Below are positions 31,075 through 38,827 of a stretch of 45,824 nt of DNA, piece by piece. A program made the translations under genes and the position numbers. The stretch's first letter is position 1; the number at the start of each line of letters is the position of its first letter. A model generated the notes under the pieces. That model was not told the DNA's origin and did not search any database. It saw only the letters and a list, made by a program, of their open reading frames with translations. Source of the DNA: a virus; IMG/VR virus record IMGVR_UViG_3300022752_000121, positions 1 through 45,824 of that record; one strand, given 5' to 3'.

Positions 31075-33277
31075 TTTAAAAGGTTTAGCAAAAGATAAAC
31101 TTGAAATTAAAGAACGTCCTACAGATGATATTGCAAATGCTAAACATCAAGCAATGTTGGCAGCAATAAGTCCTTATGCTAAAAAAACTGTTCAAAAAAA
31201 TCTTACACCTGTTTATGTAGACTATAAGACAAGAAAAACCAAATTAGTTTTAATATTATGCCCTGAATGGGCTCCAATGTTCCCTCCTTTCAACCTTGCT
31301 AGGCTGAGCGGTATTGCTAAAACTGCCGGCTTTGAAACCAGTATACTAGACCTAAATGTTAGAGCCTACAATGAATACAAGTATGATTGGTTGCCTAATA
31401 AAAAATTACCATTTAGGTTATGGGATCCCAGTGCCAGTTGGCATTGGCTAGGTGCTACATATATGAAAGATATTCATCCTGTTCTAGAGCCTTTGTTAAC
31501 TAAAGCAGTAGATGAAATCATAGATATGAAACCAGATTTAGTAGGATTCACAGTTTATTATATAAGCGAAGAACCTACTAAATGGATGTGTCAAGAAATT
31601 AAACGCAAAGCACCTCATATCAAAATTGCTGTAGGTGGTAGTAATGTACAGAAAAATTGGTTTCAAATTCATCCTTATTATGATTATGTAGTCAATGGAG
31701 AAGGTGAACAGGCCTTGCTTAATATTCTAGATGAATTAGAACATGGAATAACACATGACCAACCACAGTATATTAGTCAGCCAGAAGAACAAAGAATTAA
31801 TATCAATGGGCTACCTATGCCTGATTACGAAAGCATAGATTTTAGTTTATACGATATCCCTAATGGTGTTAACAGCGAAATTAGTAGAGGATGTACCGCT
31901 AAGTGTACTTTCTGTGAAGAGACTCATTTTTACAAATACCGACAGAGACAGGCCGTTGATCTTATATCAGAAGTTGAATGGTTATATTATAATAAGGGTA
32001 CAGATGTGATTTGGTTCATTGACAGTCTTGTTAATGGCAATTTAAAAGAACTAAGAGCATTTTGTAAAGCAGTGGAAGCCAAGGGGTTAAAAATAAATTG
32101 GACAGGTTATGCACGGTGTGATGGTCGTATGGATTTAGAATATTTTAAAGACCTTAAAGCAGGTGGCTGTATCATGCTTAACTATGGTATAGAAAGCGGT
32201 AGTCAGCGTGTTCTAGATGATATGGATAAGGGTGTTACCATAGCAGAAATGGAGCAGAACTTTATAGATGGTAAAAAAGTAGGCATCTTCGCTGCTACGA
32301 ATTGGATAGTTGGTTTCCCTACAGAAGATTTCCAAGATTTTGCAGATAGCATGACCTTCCTTTGGCGTATGAGGAACATGAATATCAATAACGTAGGAGC
32401 AGGTGTAGGGTTTGGACTAGGACCGGAAACTATAATAGGGCAGAACCCTCATAAGTTCAATATCAGTTATCATAAGTATCACGGGCATTGGATTACAAAA
32501 GACTTCGGTAAGGCTGGACCGCATGTTATGACTAGAGTAAAAACTTTTCATATGTTTTTAGATCTAATGACGGGTTGCACAGAAGTACCATTTCAATATC
32601 CAATTAGAGATGCATTGGCCAAAACACACTATAACATATCCTTACACGATCCTAAATTAATAAAAGAAATCGAATATGAACAATTTGATTATAGGATTAT
32701 TAGGCCAAATCTAAGTCCATTCGCAGACAATCTAGTCAATGAAATGTGGCCATTCTTTAGAACACTTTGGAGATGTAGAGGAGGATATGATGCAGAGGTA
32801 TATTTTTATCCTGAAATTGATTTAAAAGAATTTGGATATCAATATGGTCCTGCCTATTATTGGGCAACTTTCAAATTTTCTATAGATAATAAAGGAAAAT
32901 GGAAAGCAGATTTTAAATTTAAATTTATTCAAGATGTTGAAAACCCAGATGATATGATGTATGCAAGACCTTCTGATAGACTTGGACCTTTCTATGCCCA
33001 AGATTACAGCAGGATGATGAGTAACACAGCCAAGAGAGCGAGAATATTAGCGAAGCCTGGCTGGGATATTGTTTCTGGAAGATCAGATCAAGAGTTTTGG
33101 GATCTATTGGATGAAGAAAAATTACTTGCTGCTTCTTTAGATTTTACTTTTGATTATCACTATAAAGACACAGGAAATTGGGGTAATGCTAAAAAGCATA
33201 AGGTTCCCGTAAGTACTAAGAAAAAGAAAGAAAATATTTTTACTATAAGTTTAAAGGATTTGAGAAAAAATGTCTGA
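31064..33277 (+). CDS. B12-binding-type radical SAM enzyme, long form, 737 aa
   Basis: Residues about 60-240 form the cobalamin-binding-like domain (KLVLILCPEWAPMFPPFNLA, DLVGFTVYYISEEPTKW, IAVGGSNVQKNWFQ, VVNGEGEQALLNILDELE). The core starts at SRGCTAKCTFCEETHF with C277, C281 and C284. Residues about 500-737 form an uncharacterised, aromatic C-terminal extension of about 240 residues, with EMWPFFRTLWRCRGGYDAEV. There is no DxHxxG motif. It is a second, distantly related member of this enzyme class in the island and may act at another step. Overlaps the methyltransferase-like gene by 8 bases. Confidence 0.83.
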   Translation: MDFNLKGLAKDKLEIKERPTDDIANAKHQAMLAAISPYAKKTVQKNLTPVYVDYKTRKTKLVLILCPEWAPMFPPFNLARLSGIAKTAGFETSILDLNVRAYNEYKYDWLPNKKLPFRLWDPSASWHWLGATYMKDIHPVLEPLLTKAVDEIIDMKPDLVGFTVYYISEEPTKWMCQEIKRKAPHIKIAVGGSNVQKNWFQIHPYYDYVVNGEGEQALLNILDELEHGITHDQPQYISQPEEQRININGLPMPDYESIDFSLYDIPNGVNSEISRGCTAKCTFCEETHFYKYRQRQAVDLISEVEWLYYNKGTDVIWFIDSLVNGNLKELRAFCKAVEAKGLKINWTGYARCDGRMDLEYFKDLKAGGCIMLNYGIESGSQRVLDDMDKGVTIAEMEQNFIDGKKVGIFAATNWIVGFPTEDFQDFADSMTFLWRMRNMNINNVGAGVGFGLGPETIIGQNPHKFNISYHKYHGHWITKDFGKAGPHVMTRVKTFHMFLDLMTGCTEVPFQYPIRDALAKTHYNISLHDPKLIKEIEYEQFDYRIIRPNLSPFADNLVNEMWPFFRTLWRCRGGYDAEVYFYPEIDLKEFGYQYGPAYYWATFKFSIDNKGKWKADFKFKFIQDVENPDDMMYARPSDRLGPFYAQDYSRMMSNTAKRARILAKPGWDIVSGRSDQEFWDLLDEEKLLAASLDFTFDYHYKDTGNWGNAKKHKVPVSTKKKKENIFTISLKDLRKNV

Positions 33278-33836
33278 AAAAATCTTGACAATTGACAAGG
33301 ATGCTTTTAGTAGCGGACAGATAGGTAGCAAAATATGGCTATGTGAAAATTTAGAAAAAGTATATTCAGGAATAGAAAACATTTTGGTTTTAGGTGGATG
33401 GCTTGGTTTAACCTCTTTCTTGTTACTGTCAAGAGGTAATTTAGAAATAAAGCAGATAAAAAGTTTAGATATTGATCCTACGTGTGAACCCCTTGCAGAC
33501 GCCTTAAATGAAAACTGGAAGTGGCAAGATTGGAAGTTCAAAGCATACACTCATGATTGTAATAAAAAACATGAATTCATAGACTGGGCTGATTTAATAA
33601 TTAATACAAGTACAGAACATTTTGATAGTTTAGATTGGTGGGAAAATATTCCAAAAAATAAATTAGTTGCTCTTCAGGGAGCAGACATGGATCATGCAGA
33701 TCATATATTCAAATTTTCAAGTTTAAATGATTTTTGCCATACTTTCAAAATGCAAGGTGTTGATTATGTTGGTGAAAATGAATTTAAATACCCAGATTGG
33801 TCTTTCAAAAGATTTATGATAATTGGCACAAAGTAA
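33270..33836 (+). CDS. SAM-dependent methyltransferase-like Rossmann protein, 188 aa
   Basis: ILVLGGWLGLTSFLLLSRGN looks like motif I and IKSLDIDPTCEPLADALNEN motif II of class I methyltransferases. WADLIINTSTEHFDSLDWWE gives the motif IV region, and LVALQGADMDHADH follows. This small form recurs in T4-like phages. It could methylate a sugar, amine or peptide of the island. Last gene of the plus operon starting at 30199. Confidence 0.72.
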   Translation: MSEKILTIDKDAFSSGQIGSKIWLCENLEKVYSGIENILVLGGWLGLTSFLLLSRGNLEIKQIKSLDIDPTCEPLADALNENWKWQDWKFKAYTHDCNKKHEFIDWADLIINTSTEHFDSLDWWENIPKNKLVALQGADMDHADHIFKFSSLNDFCHTFKMQGVDYVGENEFKYPDWSFKRFMIIGTK

Positions 33837-33864
33837 CCAAAATTGCTTGTTTTTTCCCAATTAT

Positions 33865-33876
33865 TAGTTTAAACTA
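33865..33876. promoter_or_regulatory. 12 bp palindrome upstream of the lysis genes
   Basis: TAGTTTAAACTA is a perfect palindrome, ten bases before TATAAA (33886-33891). An operator controlling the lysis module is possible, but the matching -35 box is poor, so the promoter itself is uncertain. Confidence 0.4.
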
Positions 33877-33923
33877 GTCTTTTTGTATAAATTATCTTAC
33901 CCTTTGAAAGAAAGGAGGTCATT

Positions 33924-34493
33924 ATGACTGAAATTACTGCTGTTAGGGATAGTACAACTAGTAAAATTAAAAGTTGCCTAGGAATAATTTTGATGGTTAT
34001 AGGATTGTTTCTAGTTTATGAAATATTAGCATGGGCAATTGATAAAAAATTTAGTTCAATAGAAGAAGTTGAAGCTAGTCAAATCACTTCTAAAGTTAGA
34101 GAACGTCAATTAACCTGTTTGGCTAGAAATATCTACCATGAAGCAGGAGCAGAACCTTTTGAGGGCAAGGTCGCAGTGGCACAGGTCACTATTAACCGTG
34201 CCAATAGTGATGGGCAGTTTCCTGGCGATATCTGTAAAGTTGTATATCAAAAAAATGTATTTTACGATAAGGTGCTTTGTCAGTTTAGTTGGGTATGCGA
34301 TAGATCTGGAAAATTTGTCCCTAAGCACAAAGATGTCTACGATGAAAGTATGGAAGTTGCCAAAAGAGTTTTATTAGAAGGGTTTAGACTGCCCAGTCTA
34401 CATGACGCTTTATACTTTCATGCTGATTATATTAATCCAGGGTGGAAAAAACAGCGAGTGGCAAAAATTGGTAGGCATATTTTTTATAAGTAA
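33924..34493 (+). CDS. Cell wall hydrolase, SleB/Hydrolase_2 family, membrane-anchored endolysin, 189 aa
   Basis: A strong GGAGGT site precedes the ATG. A hydrophobic segment at residues 18-37 (CLGIILMVIGLFLVYEILAW) would anchor it or act as a signal-arrest-release segment. The domain begins CLARNIYHEAGAEPFEGKVA (catalytic Glu in YHEA) and continues VAQVTINRANSD, CQFSWVCD and HDALYFHADYINPGW, the SleB family signature. It degrades peptidoglycan at lysis. Next to a membrane protein that is probably the holin. A 12 bp palindrome TAGTTTAAACTA lies upstream. Confidence 0.87.
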   Translation: MTEITAVRDSTTSKIKSCLGIILMVIGLFLVYEILAWAIDKKFSSIEEVEASQITSKVRERQLTCLARNIYHEAGAEPFEGKVAVAQVTINRANSDGQFPGDICKVVYQKNVFYDKVLCQFSWVCDRSGKFVPKHKDVYDESMEVAKRVLLEGFRLPSLHDALYFHADYINPGWKKQRVAKIGRHIFYK

Positions 34494-34502
34494 GGATTGA
34501 CC

Positions 34503-34835
34503 ATGACATTTTTAGAAAAACTTTTATCCTATGTTCAACATTTTCCTGAATCAATTTGGAATTGGCTTAAGGAACATCTAGGTCACATCAGTGCCCATAC
34601 TCTTGGATGGTTAACCATTGTATTACTTCATTTGGCCAGCATTCCCACTTTACTATCTGTGCTGCTTGCTCAAAATGATAAACTTCCATCAGTGGATTTA
34701 ATGATATTTGTCTGGAGCGGATTAATAACTTTATTTTTCAAAAGTTTAATTGAACGAAATTTTTTATATATCGCAACTATTTGTCTAGGGTTTTGTGCTC
34801 AAACTGTAATAATGAGTTTGATATTGTTCAAATAA
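34503..34835 (+). CDS. Holin-like membrane protein, 110 aa
   Basis: ATG 34503 (MTFLEKLLSYVQHFPESIWN) follows TAAGGATTGACC. Three hydrophobic helices are predicted at about residues 37-58, 66-82 and 88-108, with a charged N-terminus. Position directly behind the endolysin gene and three membrane helices point to a class I-like holin, which would release the hydrolase or trigger membrane depolarisation. This rests on context and topology only. Confidence 0.6.
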   Translation: MTFLEKLLSYVQHFPESIWNWLKEHLGHISAHTLGWLTIVLLHLASIPTLLSVLLAQNDKLPSVDLMIFVWSGLITLFFKSLIERNFLYIATICLGFCAQTVIMSLILFK

Positions 34836-34838
34836 ATA
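34831..34838 (+). promoter_or_regulatory. T4-type late promoter (AATAAATA)
   Basis: AATAAATA overlapping the end of the holin-like gene, five bases before ATG 34844. Confidence 0.5.
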
Positions 34839-34843
34839 ATTTG

Positions 34844-35089
34844 ATGCGTATAAAAGAATTATTAGAAAAAATGGCTGCACCTACGGCCAGTCAATGTTCT
34901 GTAGGTAAATCACGCCTTAGTAATGTAAGATATAGCCAGTGTGTTAGTAGAGGTTTGCTAAAACACGACAGTGATCATACCGCTGGTACGGGTGTACAAG
35001 GAAAAAAAGGATCTGGTGTAAGGCTTAAGGGCAAGAAAATGAAAAGTACCATCCATGGCGGTCCTGTAAAAGACTACGACGGAAAATAA
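34844..35089 (+). CDS. Hypothetical basic protein, 81 aa
   Basis: The start MRIKELLEKMAAPTASQCSV (34844) is preferred to the earlier in-frame ATG, which would overlap the holin-like gene. The protein is basic, Gly/Ser/Lys-rich and probably disordered in its second half (HTAGTGVQGKKGSGVRLKGK). A role as a small virion or DNA-associated protein is conceivable, but no family is recognised. Confidence 0.65.
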   Translation: MRIKELLEKMAAPTASQCSVGKSRLSNVRYSQCVSRGLLKHDSDHTAGTGVQGKKGSGVRLKGKKMKSTIHGGPVKDYDGK

Positions 35090-35433
35090 CCGTTCCAATT
35101 TGCACTTTTTGAAATTAACATTTCTAATATTTCTTCATGTTCTAGGTTTCGAAATTCTTGACAAATATCATAAACTTTATCAAGATTGCTATCTTCAAAT
35201 TCTTCTAAGCCTATAATTTCTACAATTTCTTTGAAACTAATTTCTTCTTCTCTCATACTGCTGACCCAAATACAACTAATTAGACAGCACATCAATATAC
35301 GTTTGTTTTCAAAAACACCATTATTTTCGCACCATTCCACTGTGCGTTTTAGATAATAATTTAAATCTTCAATACGGCTCTCAACACGATGGATGAAATC
35401 TTTAGTATTGTCCCTTGTCCATGGGCTATACAT
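35074..35433 (-). CDS. Hypothetical helical protein downstream of iscA, 119 aa
   Basis: ATG 35433 ([20 protein letters not shown]) lies inside the end of iscA with an 8-base overlap; the longer frame is not used. The sequence is mainly amphipathic helix with scattered cysteines ([13 protein letters not shown]). By position it belongs to the Fe-S operon (iscU, iscA), so it may help in cluster delivery, but it does not match HscB, IscX or Fdx by eye. Converges with the 81-aa gene. Confidence 0.65.
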   Translation of the reverse strand: MYSPWTRDNTKDFIHRVESRIEDLNYYLKRTVEWCENNGVFENKRILMCCLISCIWVSSMREEEISFKEIVEIIGLEEFEDSNLDKVYDICQEFRNLEHEEILEMLISKSANWNGYFPS

Positions 35434-35752
35434 TAAAACTTTCTCCGCAACCGCACTTGGCTTTTTCGTTTGGATTTTTAAATTCAAAACCCTCATTTAG
35501 TCCTTGTTTGACCCAATCCATTTCTAATCCATCAACATAGACTAAACTCTTACCATCTACATAAACTTTCACTCCGTTGCTTACATAAAAAAATTGATCC
35601 CTAGTTACCGGGGAAGAATCTACATATTCTAATACATATGCCAATCCACTACAACCTGTAGTCTTTACTCCAACCCTGATTCCAATACCCTTGCCACGAC
35701 GTTCTAAATTGCTTTTTACCTTTTCGGCAGCACGTTCAGTTAGTGAGATCAT
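35426..35752 (-). CDS. iscA: A-type Fe-S carrier protein IscA, 108 aa
   Basis: [20 protein letters not shown] opens the family. The three cluster-binding cysteines are C34 (TTGCSGLAY) and C100 plus C102 (KCGCGESF). Length 108 equals cellular IscA (107). It accepts Fe-S clusters from IscU and hands them to apo-proteins. The start overlaps iscU by 17 bases, so translation is coupled. Unusual cargo for a phage and one of three Fe-S genes here. Confidence 0.92.
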   Translation of the reverse strand: MISLTERAAEKVKSNLERRGKGIGIRVGVKTTGCSGLAYVLEYVDSSPVTRDQFFYVSNGVKVYVDGKSLVYVDGLEMDWVKQGLNEGFEFKNPNEKAKCGCGESFNV

Positions 35753-36122
35753 GTTTTTTCTTATAGTCTTCTATAGCGGCTTTAATCGCATCTTCGGCTA
35801 ATATGGAACAGTGTATTTTAACAGGAGGTAGAGCTAATTCTTCTGCTATATGCGTATTTTTTATCACCGCCGCTTGATCAAGAGTTTTGCCCTTAACCCA
35901 CTCAGTAACAAGCGAACTACTGGCAATGGCTGATCCACAACCATATGTTTTAAATTTGGCGTCGGTTATTACCCCATTTTCTACTTTGATCTGTAATTTC
36001 ATAACATCGCCGCAAGCAGGAGCCCCAACCATACCGGTACCAACGGCTCTATCAGATTTATCAAAACTACCTACGTTTCTGGGATTTTCATAGTGATCAA
36101 TTACCTGTGCTGAATACGCCAT
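35736..36122 (-). CDS. iscU: Fe-S cluster scaffold protein IscU, 128 aa
   Basis: All ligands are present: C37 with D39 ([11 protein letters not shown]), C62 ([11 protein letters not shown]) and H104/C105 ([12 protein letters not shown]). LPPVK at 98-102 is the sequence by which the HscA chaperone binds IscU. Length 128 is the same as in E. coli. It would build [2Fe-2S] clusters using host IscS and HscA/HscB, none of which is in this window. Belongs to a minus-strand operon headed by the 45-aa gene. Confidence 0.95.
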   Translation of the reverse strand: MAYSAQVIDHYENPRNVGSFDKSDRAVGTGMVGAPACGDVMKLQIKVENGVITDAKFKTYGCGSAIASSSLVTEWVKGKTLDQAAVIKNTHIAEELALPPVKIHCSILAEDAIKAAIEDYKKKHDLTN

Positions 36123-36123
36123 T

Positions 36124-36435
36124 TTATTGCCTCACTAAAACTTCTTGTTGAATACCATTAACTATCATAATTTGTTTTGTATATACGACACCGTCTATAA
36201 TTACCTGATTTGGCTGTAACGGCTGCTGTATGATAACTGGTTGTTGAACAATAACAGGATCTGGACGGGTAGCAGCATATACTACAGCCCCACCAATTAA
36301 CGCAGGAACTACCCAGTGATGAACAGGAGGACTATGCCAATGCCTATGTCCGTAATGTCTATGACCATGATTATGAGGGCTCGCCATTACAACGCTACTG
36401 GCTGTTAAGGTTAATGCTGCAATAAAAGTTTTCAT
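36124..36435 (-). CDS. Exported protein with His-rich segment and membrane helix, 103 aa
   Basis: ATG 36435 (MKTFIAALTLTASSVVMASP) has AAGGAGATTGAA before it and begins a signal peptide with cleavage after MAS. A His-rich stretch follows (HNHGHRHYGHRHWHSPPVHH), then one hydrophobic segment (VVPALIGGAVVYAA) and a Gln/Val/Pro-rich tail. The histidines could bind metal (Ni, Zn, Cu or Fe), which would suit an operon with iscU, but this is inference. Two bases from the iscU start. Confidence 0.7.
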   Translation of the reverse strand: MKTFIAALTLTASSVVMASPHNHGHRHYGHRHWHSPPVHHWVVPALIGGAVVYAATRPDPVIVQQPVIIQQPLQPNQVIIDGVVYTKQIMIVNGIQQEVLVRQ

Positions 36436-36466
36436 TTCAATCTCCTTTTTATGTATAACGCCTTGG

Positions 36467-36604
36467 TCATACAATCGGTTTACTATCTTGCTTATCTAAC
36501 CAATCCTTTATTTTCTGCTTGACTATTTTAGCCCACATAGGTTCTGGAATATGCCATCCGATAAAAGCACCTATTAATATACCTACGGCTATATCAAACA
36601 TCAT
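36467..36604 (-). CDS. Small one-helix membrane protein, 45 aa
   Basis: ATG 36604 to TGA 36467 encodes MMFDIAVGILIGAFIGWHIP then a basic tail (KIVKQKIKDWLDKQDSKPIV). GGAGGCA stands before the start and the minus late promoter at 36627-36634 lies 22 bases upstream, so it heads the Fe-S operon. Too short for routine gene calling. Function unknown; probably inner membrane. Confidence 0.7.
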   Translation of the reverse strand: MMFDIAVGILIGAFIGWHIPEPMWAKIVKQKIKDWLDKQDSKPIV

Positions 36605-36626
36605 TGCCTCCATTTGTCTATGTGAT

Positions 36627-36634
36627 TATTTATA
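36627..36634 (-). promoter_or_regulatory. T4 late promoter (TATAAATA), minus
   Basis: Exact TATAAATA on the minus strand, in the left arm of the palindrome 36625-36647; starts the operon 36604-35074. Confidence 0.78.
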
Positions 36635-36637
36635 GGC

Positions 36638-36645
36638 TATAAATA
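36638..36645 (+). promoter_or_regulatory. T4 late promoter (TATAAATA), plus
   Basis: Exact TATAAATA on the plus strand, the right arm of the same palindrome, ending five bases before the erpA ATG. The transcript would be leaderless or nearly so. Confidence 0.78.
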
Positions 36646-36650
36646 ATTGT

Positions 36651-36974
36651 ATGATCAATATTAGTGAATCAGCAAGAATAAAAATCACCGAATTACTTGA
36701 TGAAGAAGGTAATCCAAATCTTAAACTGCGTACATATGTTCAAGGTGGAGGTTGTAGCGGGTTCCAGTATGGATTCACTTTTGATGAAGATCAAGCAGAT
36801 GATGATTGGGAATTTGCTTTGGGTTCGTACAAGGTGCTGGTAGACGCTATGAGTATGACCTATTTGGAAAATGCAGAAATTGACTATAAAGACGATATTT
36901 CGGGCAGTCAGTTTGTAATCCGTAACCCTAATGCCACAACTACCTGCGGTTGCGGATCAAGTTTTTCCGTTTAA
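36651..36974 (+). CDS. erpA: A-type Fe-S carrier protein ErpA, 107 aa
   Basis: [20 protein letters not shown] fits the family. Cluster ligands are C35 ([11 protein letters not shown]) and C99 plus C101 ([10 protein letters not shown]). FQYGF and [13 protein letters not shown] are typical of ErpA rather than IscA, so the symbol is moderately sure. It transfers clusters to essential host enzymes. No ribosome binding site is visible before the ATG, in line with a leaderless late transcript. Divergent from the iscU operon. Confidence 0.85.
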   Translation: MINISESARIKITELLDEEGNPNLKLRTYVQGGGCSGFQYGFTFDEDQADDDWEFALGSYKVLVDAMSMTYLENAEIDYKDDISGSQFVIRNPNATTTCGCGSSFSV

Positions 36975-36977
36975 TGC

Positions 36978-37006
36978 TTGACAAAAATTCATTTTCTTTG
37001 TATAAT
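36978..37006 (+). promoter_or_regulatory. Consensus sigma-70 promoter for DNA ligase
   Basis: TTGACA (36978-36983), exactly 17 bp, TATAAT (37001-37006): both boxes perfect. It settles the ligase start as the ATG at 37040. Confidence 0.9.
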
Positions 37007-37039
37007 ACTGATACTATTAACAACACGGTATTGGTAAAC

Positions 37040-38341
37040 ATGAAAGATCCATGTCAAAGTGTAATTAGTGCTTTAGAAACTCACTCAAGCCGCTTGAACA
37101 AAGAGGCTATTTTAGAGCATCAAGCAGAACAAGATAATCAAGAGTTGTTTGAAGGATTTAGGTATGCTCTAAGTCCATTTATTACCTTTGGGGTTAAAAA
37201 GGTTCCTTCACATGGTGGCCCAGATGGACAAGGATTACCTTGGGATGCATTTAAGCAATTGCTTGAGTTACTCAGAACTCGTCAACTCACAGGAGATGCA
37301 GCACGAGAAGCAATTGAATTAGCCTTATCTGCCAGTACAAAGTCACAATGGAACGGTTGGTATCGTCGTATTCTAATTAAAGACCTACGCTGCGGTGTAA
37401 GCGAAAAAACTGTAAACAAAATTAAAAAAGACGCTGTGCCTGTGTTTGAGTGTATGCTTGCTCACGATGGCGCTAACCACGAAAAGAAAATAGCAGGTAA
37501 AAAACTTCTTGAACCTAAACTTGATGGTGTCAGAGTGATTACCATTGTTGATCCACTTAACCGAACTGTAACACAATATAGTAGAAATGGCAAAGTTTTG
37601 GAAAACTTTACTCACATCACTGACAGCATCTTGGCCAATATTGATCTCATCGAGCGACCTATGGTGCTTGATGGTGAGGTAGTAAGTTCCAGTTTTCAAG
37701 CATTAATGAAACAGGTGCATCGTAAAGATAATGTACAAGCGAACGATGCTAGATTAATGCTGTTTGATATTCTGCCTCTTAGTGAGTTTCAAGAGGGAAC
37801 TAGTGTTTTAGGGCAACGACGTAGAACTAACCTACTCAAAGGTATGCGTAAGATCTTTGATAAAATAGGTAGCATTGACATTATTCCACAGGAAGAAGTT
37901 GATCTAGATAGTTATGTAGGTGAACTTCAATTTAAACAATTTAACAAAGATGCCATTGAACAAGGATTTGAAGGCATCATGATTAAGGATCCGGATGCCA
38001 AATATGAATGTAAGAGATCAACTTCGTGGCTTAAACAAAAACCTTTCATCGAAGTATCATTACAAGTCGTTGAAGTTGAAGAAGGTACGGGAAGGAACGT
38101 GGGCAAACTTGGTGCATTGGTCTTGGAAGGTGTGGATGACAACAAGGCAATCCGAGTTAATTGTGGTTCGGGTTTTAGTGATTCTGACCGTGATACATTT
38201 TGGACAGGGCGTGATACGCTACCTGGTCAAGTAGTAGAGGTTAGAGCAGATGCAATTACTCAAAATCAAGATGGTTCTTACTCGCTTAGGTTTCCACGTT
38301 TCCTACGGTTCCGCGGATTTAAAGCAGGGGAAAAACTGTAA
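37040..38341 (+). CDS. ATP-dependent DNA ligase, 433 aa
   Basis: ATG 37040 (MKDPCQSVISALETHSSRLN) follows the consensus promoter; earlier in-frame starts run through it. EPKLDGVR at 158-165 puts the adenylated lysine at K160; RNGK near 192, VLDGEVVSSSF, EGIMIKDPDAKYECKR and SWLKQKP are motifs Ia to V of the nucleotidyltransferase domain. The C-terminal OB-like part (EEGTGRNVGKLGALVLEGVD) completes a T4 gp30-like enzyme, slightly shorter than T4's 487. It seals nicks during replication and repair. Heads an operon with an unknown protein and IF-1. Confidence 0.93.
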   Translation: MKDPCQSVISALETHSSRLNKEAILEHQAEQDNQELFEGFRYALSPFITFGVKKVPSHGGPDGQGLPWDAFKQLLELLRTRQLTGDAAREAIELALSASTKSQWNGWYRRILIKDLRCGVSEKTVNKIKKDAVPVFECMLAHDGANHEKKIAGKKLLEPKLDGVRVITIVDPLNRTVTQYSRNGKVLENFTHITDSILANIDLIERPMVLDGEVVSSSFQALMKQVHRKDNVQANDARLMLFDILPLSEFQEGTSVLGQRRRTNLLKGMRKIFDKIGSIDIIPQEEVDLDSYVGELQFKQFNKDAIEQGFEGIMIKDPDAKYECKRSTSWLKQKPFIEVSLQVVEVEEGTGRNVGKLGALVLEGVDDNKAIRVNCGSGFSDSDRDTFWTGRDTLPGQVVEVRADAITQNQDGSYSLRFPRFLRFRGFKAGEKL

Positions 38342-38342
38342 A

Positions 38343-38585
38343 TTGGACAAAGCAGCATTAAAGAATATTCTATACGGCAGTATTGCAGAATTAGCCAAGG
38401 ATCGTAGATATTTTTATTATTCTGAGATCGGGGCAAGATACTGCCATTTTACCGAAGATGGTGAAAAGGCTGTTGTAGAGATTTTAACCACATGGGTAGA
38501 AAAGATGTTTCAGGAAGAGCAGCGCGAATTAGATAAACGGGCTAAAGAACTTGTATTAAAAGGATTAAAAGGAGAAGAAACTTAA
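38343..38585 (+). CDS. Hypothetical protein between ligase and IF-1, 80 aa
   Basis: The best start is TTG at 38343, one base after the ligase stop, with AGGGGAAAA ten bases upstream; other in-frame starts lie inside the ligase gene. The frame reads DKAALKNILYGSIAELAKDR, then YYSEIGARYCHFTEDGEKAV and a long Glu/Lys-rich helix. It resembles small coiled-coil phage proteins; no known function. Confidence 0.68.
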   Translation: MDKAALKNILYGSIAELAKDRRYFYYSEIGARYCHFTEDGEKAVVEILTTWVEKMFQEEQRELDKRAKELVLKGLKGEET

Positions 38586-38804
38586 GTGTCAAAAGATGAT
38601 GTAATCAGTATGGACGGACAGGTCCAAGAAGTTTTGCCTAACGCAATGTTTAGGGTAAAGTTAGAACAAGGACCTGTGGTACTTGGTCATATAAGCGGAA
38701 AGATGCGCCAGAACAAAATTCAAATATTAACAGGCGATAGAGTAAAGATAGAAATGAGTCCATACGATTTGACTCGTGGCCGTATAGTTTATAGAGACAA
38801 ATAA
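38586..38804 (+). CDS. infA: Translation initiation factor IF-1, 72 aa
   Basis: GTG start at 38586, with AAGGAG upstream. The 72 codons match bacterial IF-1 over the full length: [60 protein letters not shown] and IVYRDK, i.e. the whole OB-fold with the conserved NAMFRV, HISGKMR and [10 protein letters not shown] blocks. The product would sit in the ribosomal A site during initiation and could steer host ribosomes to phage mRNA or secure the factor late in infection. Last gene of the ligase operon, followed by a terminator. Confidence 0.95.
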   Translation: MSKDDVISMDGQVQEVLPNAMFRVKLEQGPVVLGHISGKMRQNKIQILTGDRVKIEMSPYDLTRGRIVYRDK

Positions 38805-38827
38805 AAAAGGCCCTCTAAGGGCCTTTT
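38805..38827. terminator. Bidirectional intrinsic terminator
   Basis: AAAAGGCCC and GGGCCTTTT pair across a small loop, giving a T-run in both directions: it ends the infA operon (plus) and the HNH gene (minus), which converge here. Confidence 0.9.

Noticed and set aside
33251-33550. Minus-strand 99-codon frame over the methyltransferase-like gene
   Set aside because: Antisense to a well-supported gene in a coupled operon; no ribosome binding site.
36950-37039. N-terminal extension of DNA ligase
   Set aside because: These codons contain the consensus promoter; the transcript would start after them.
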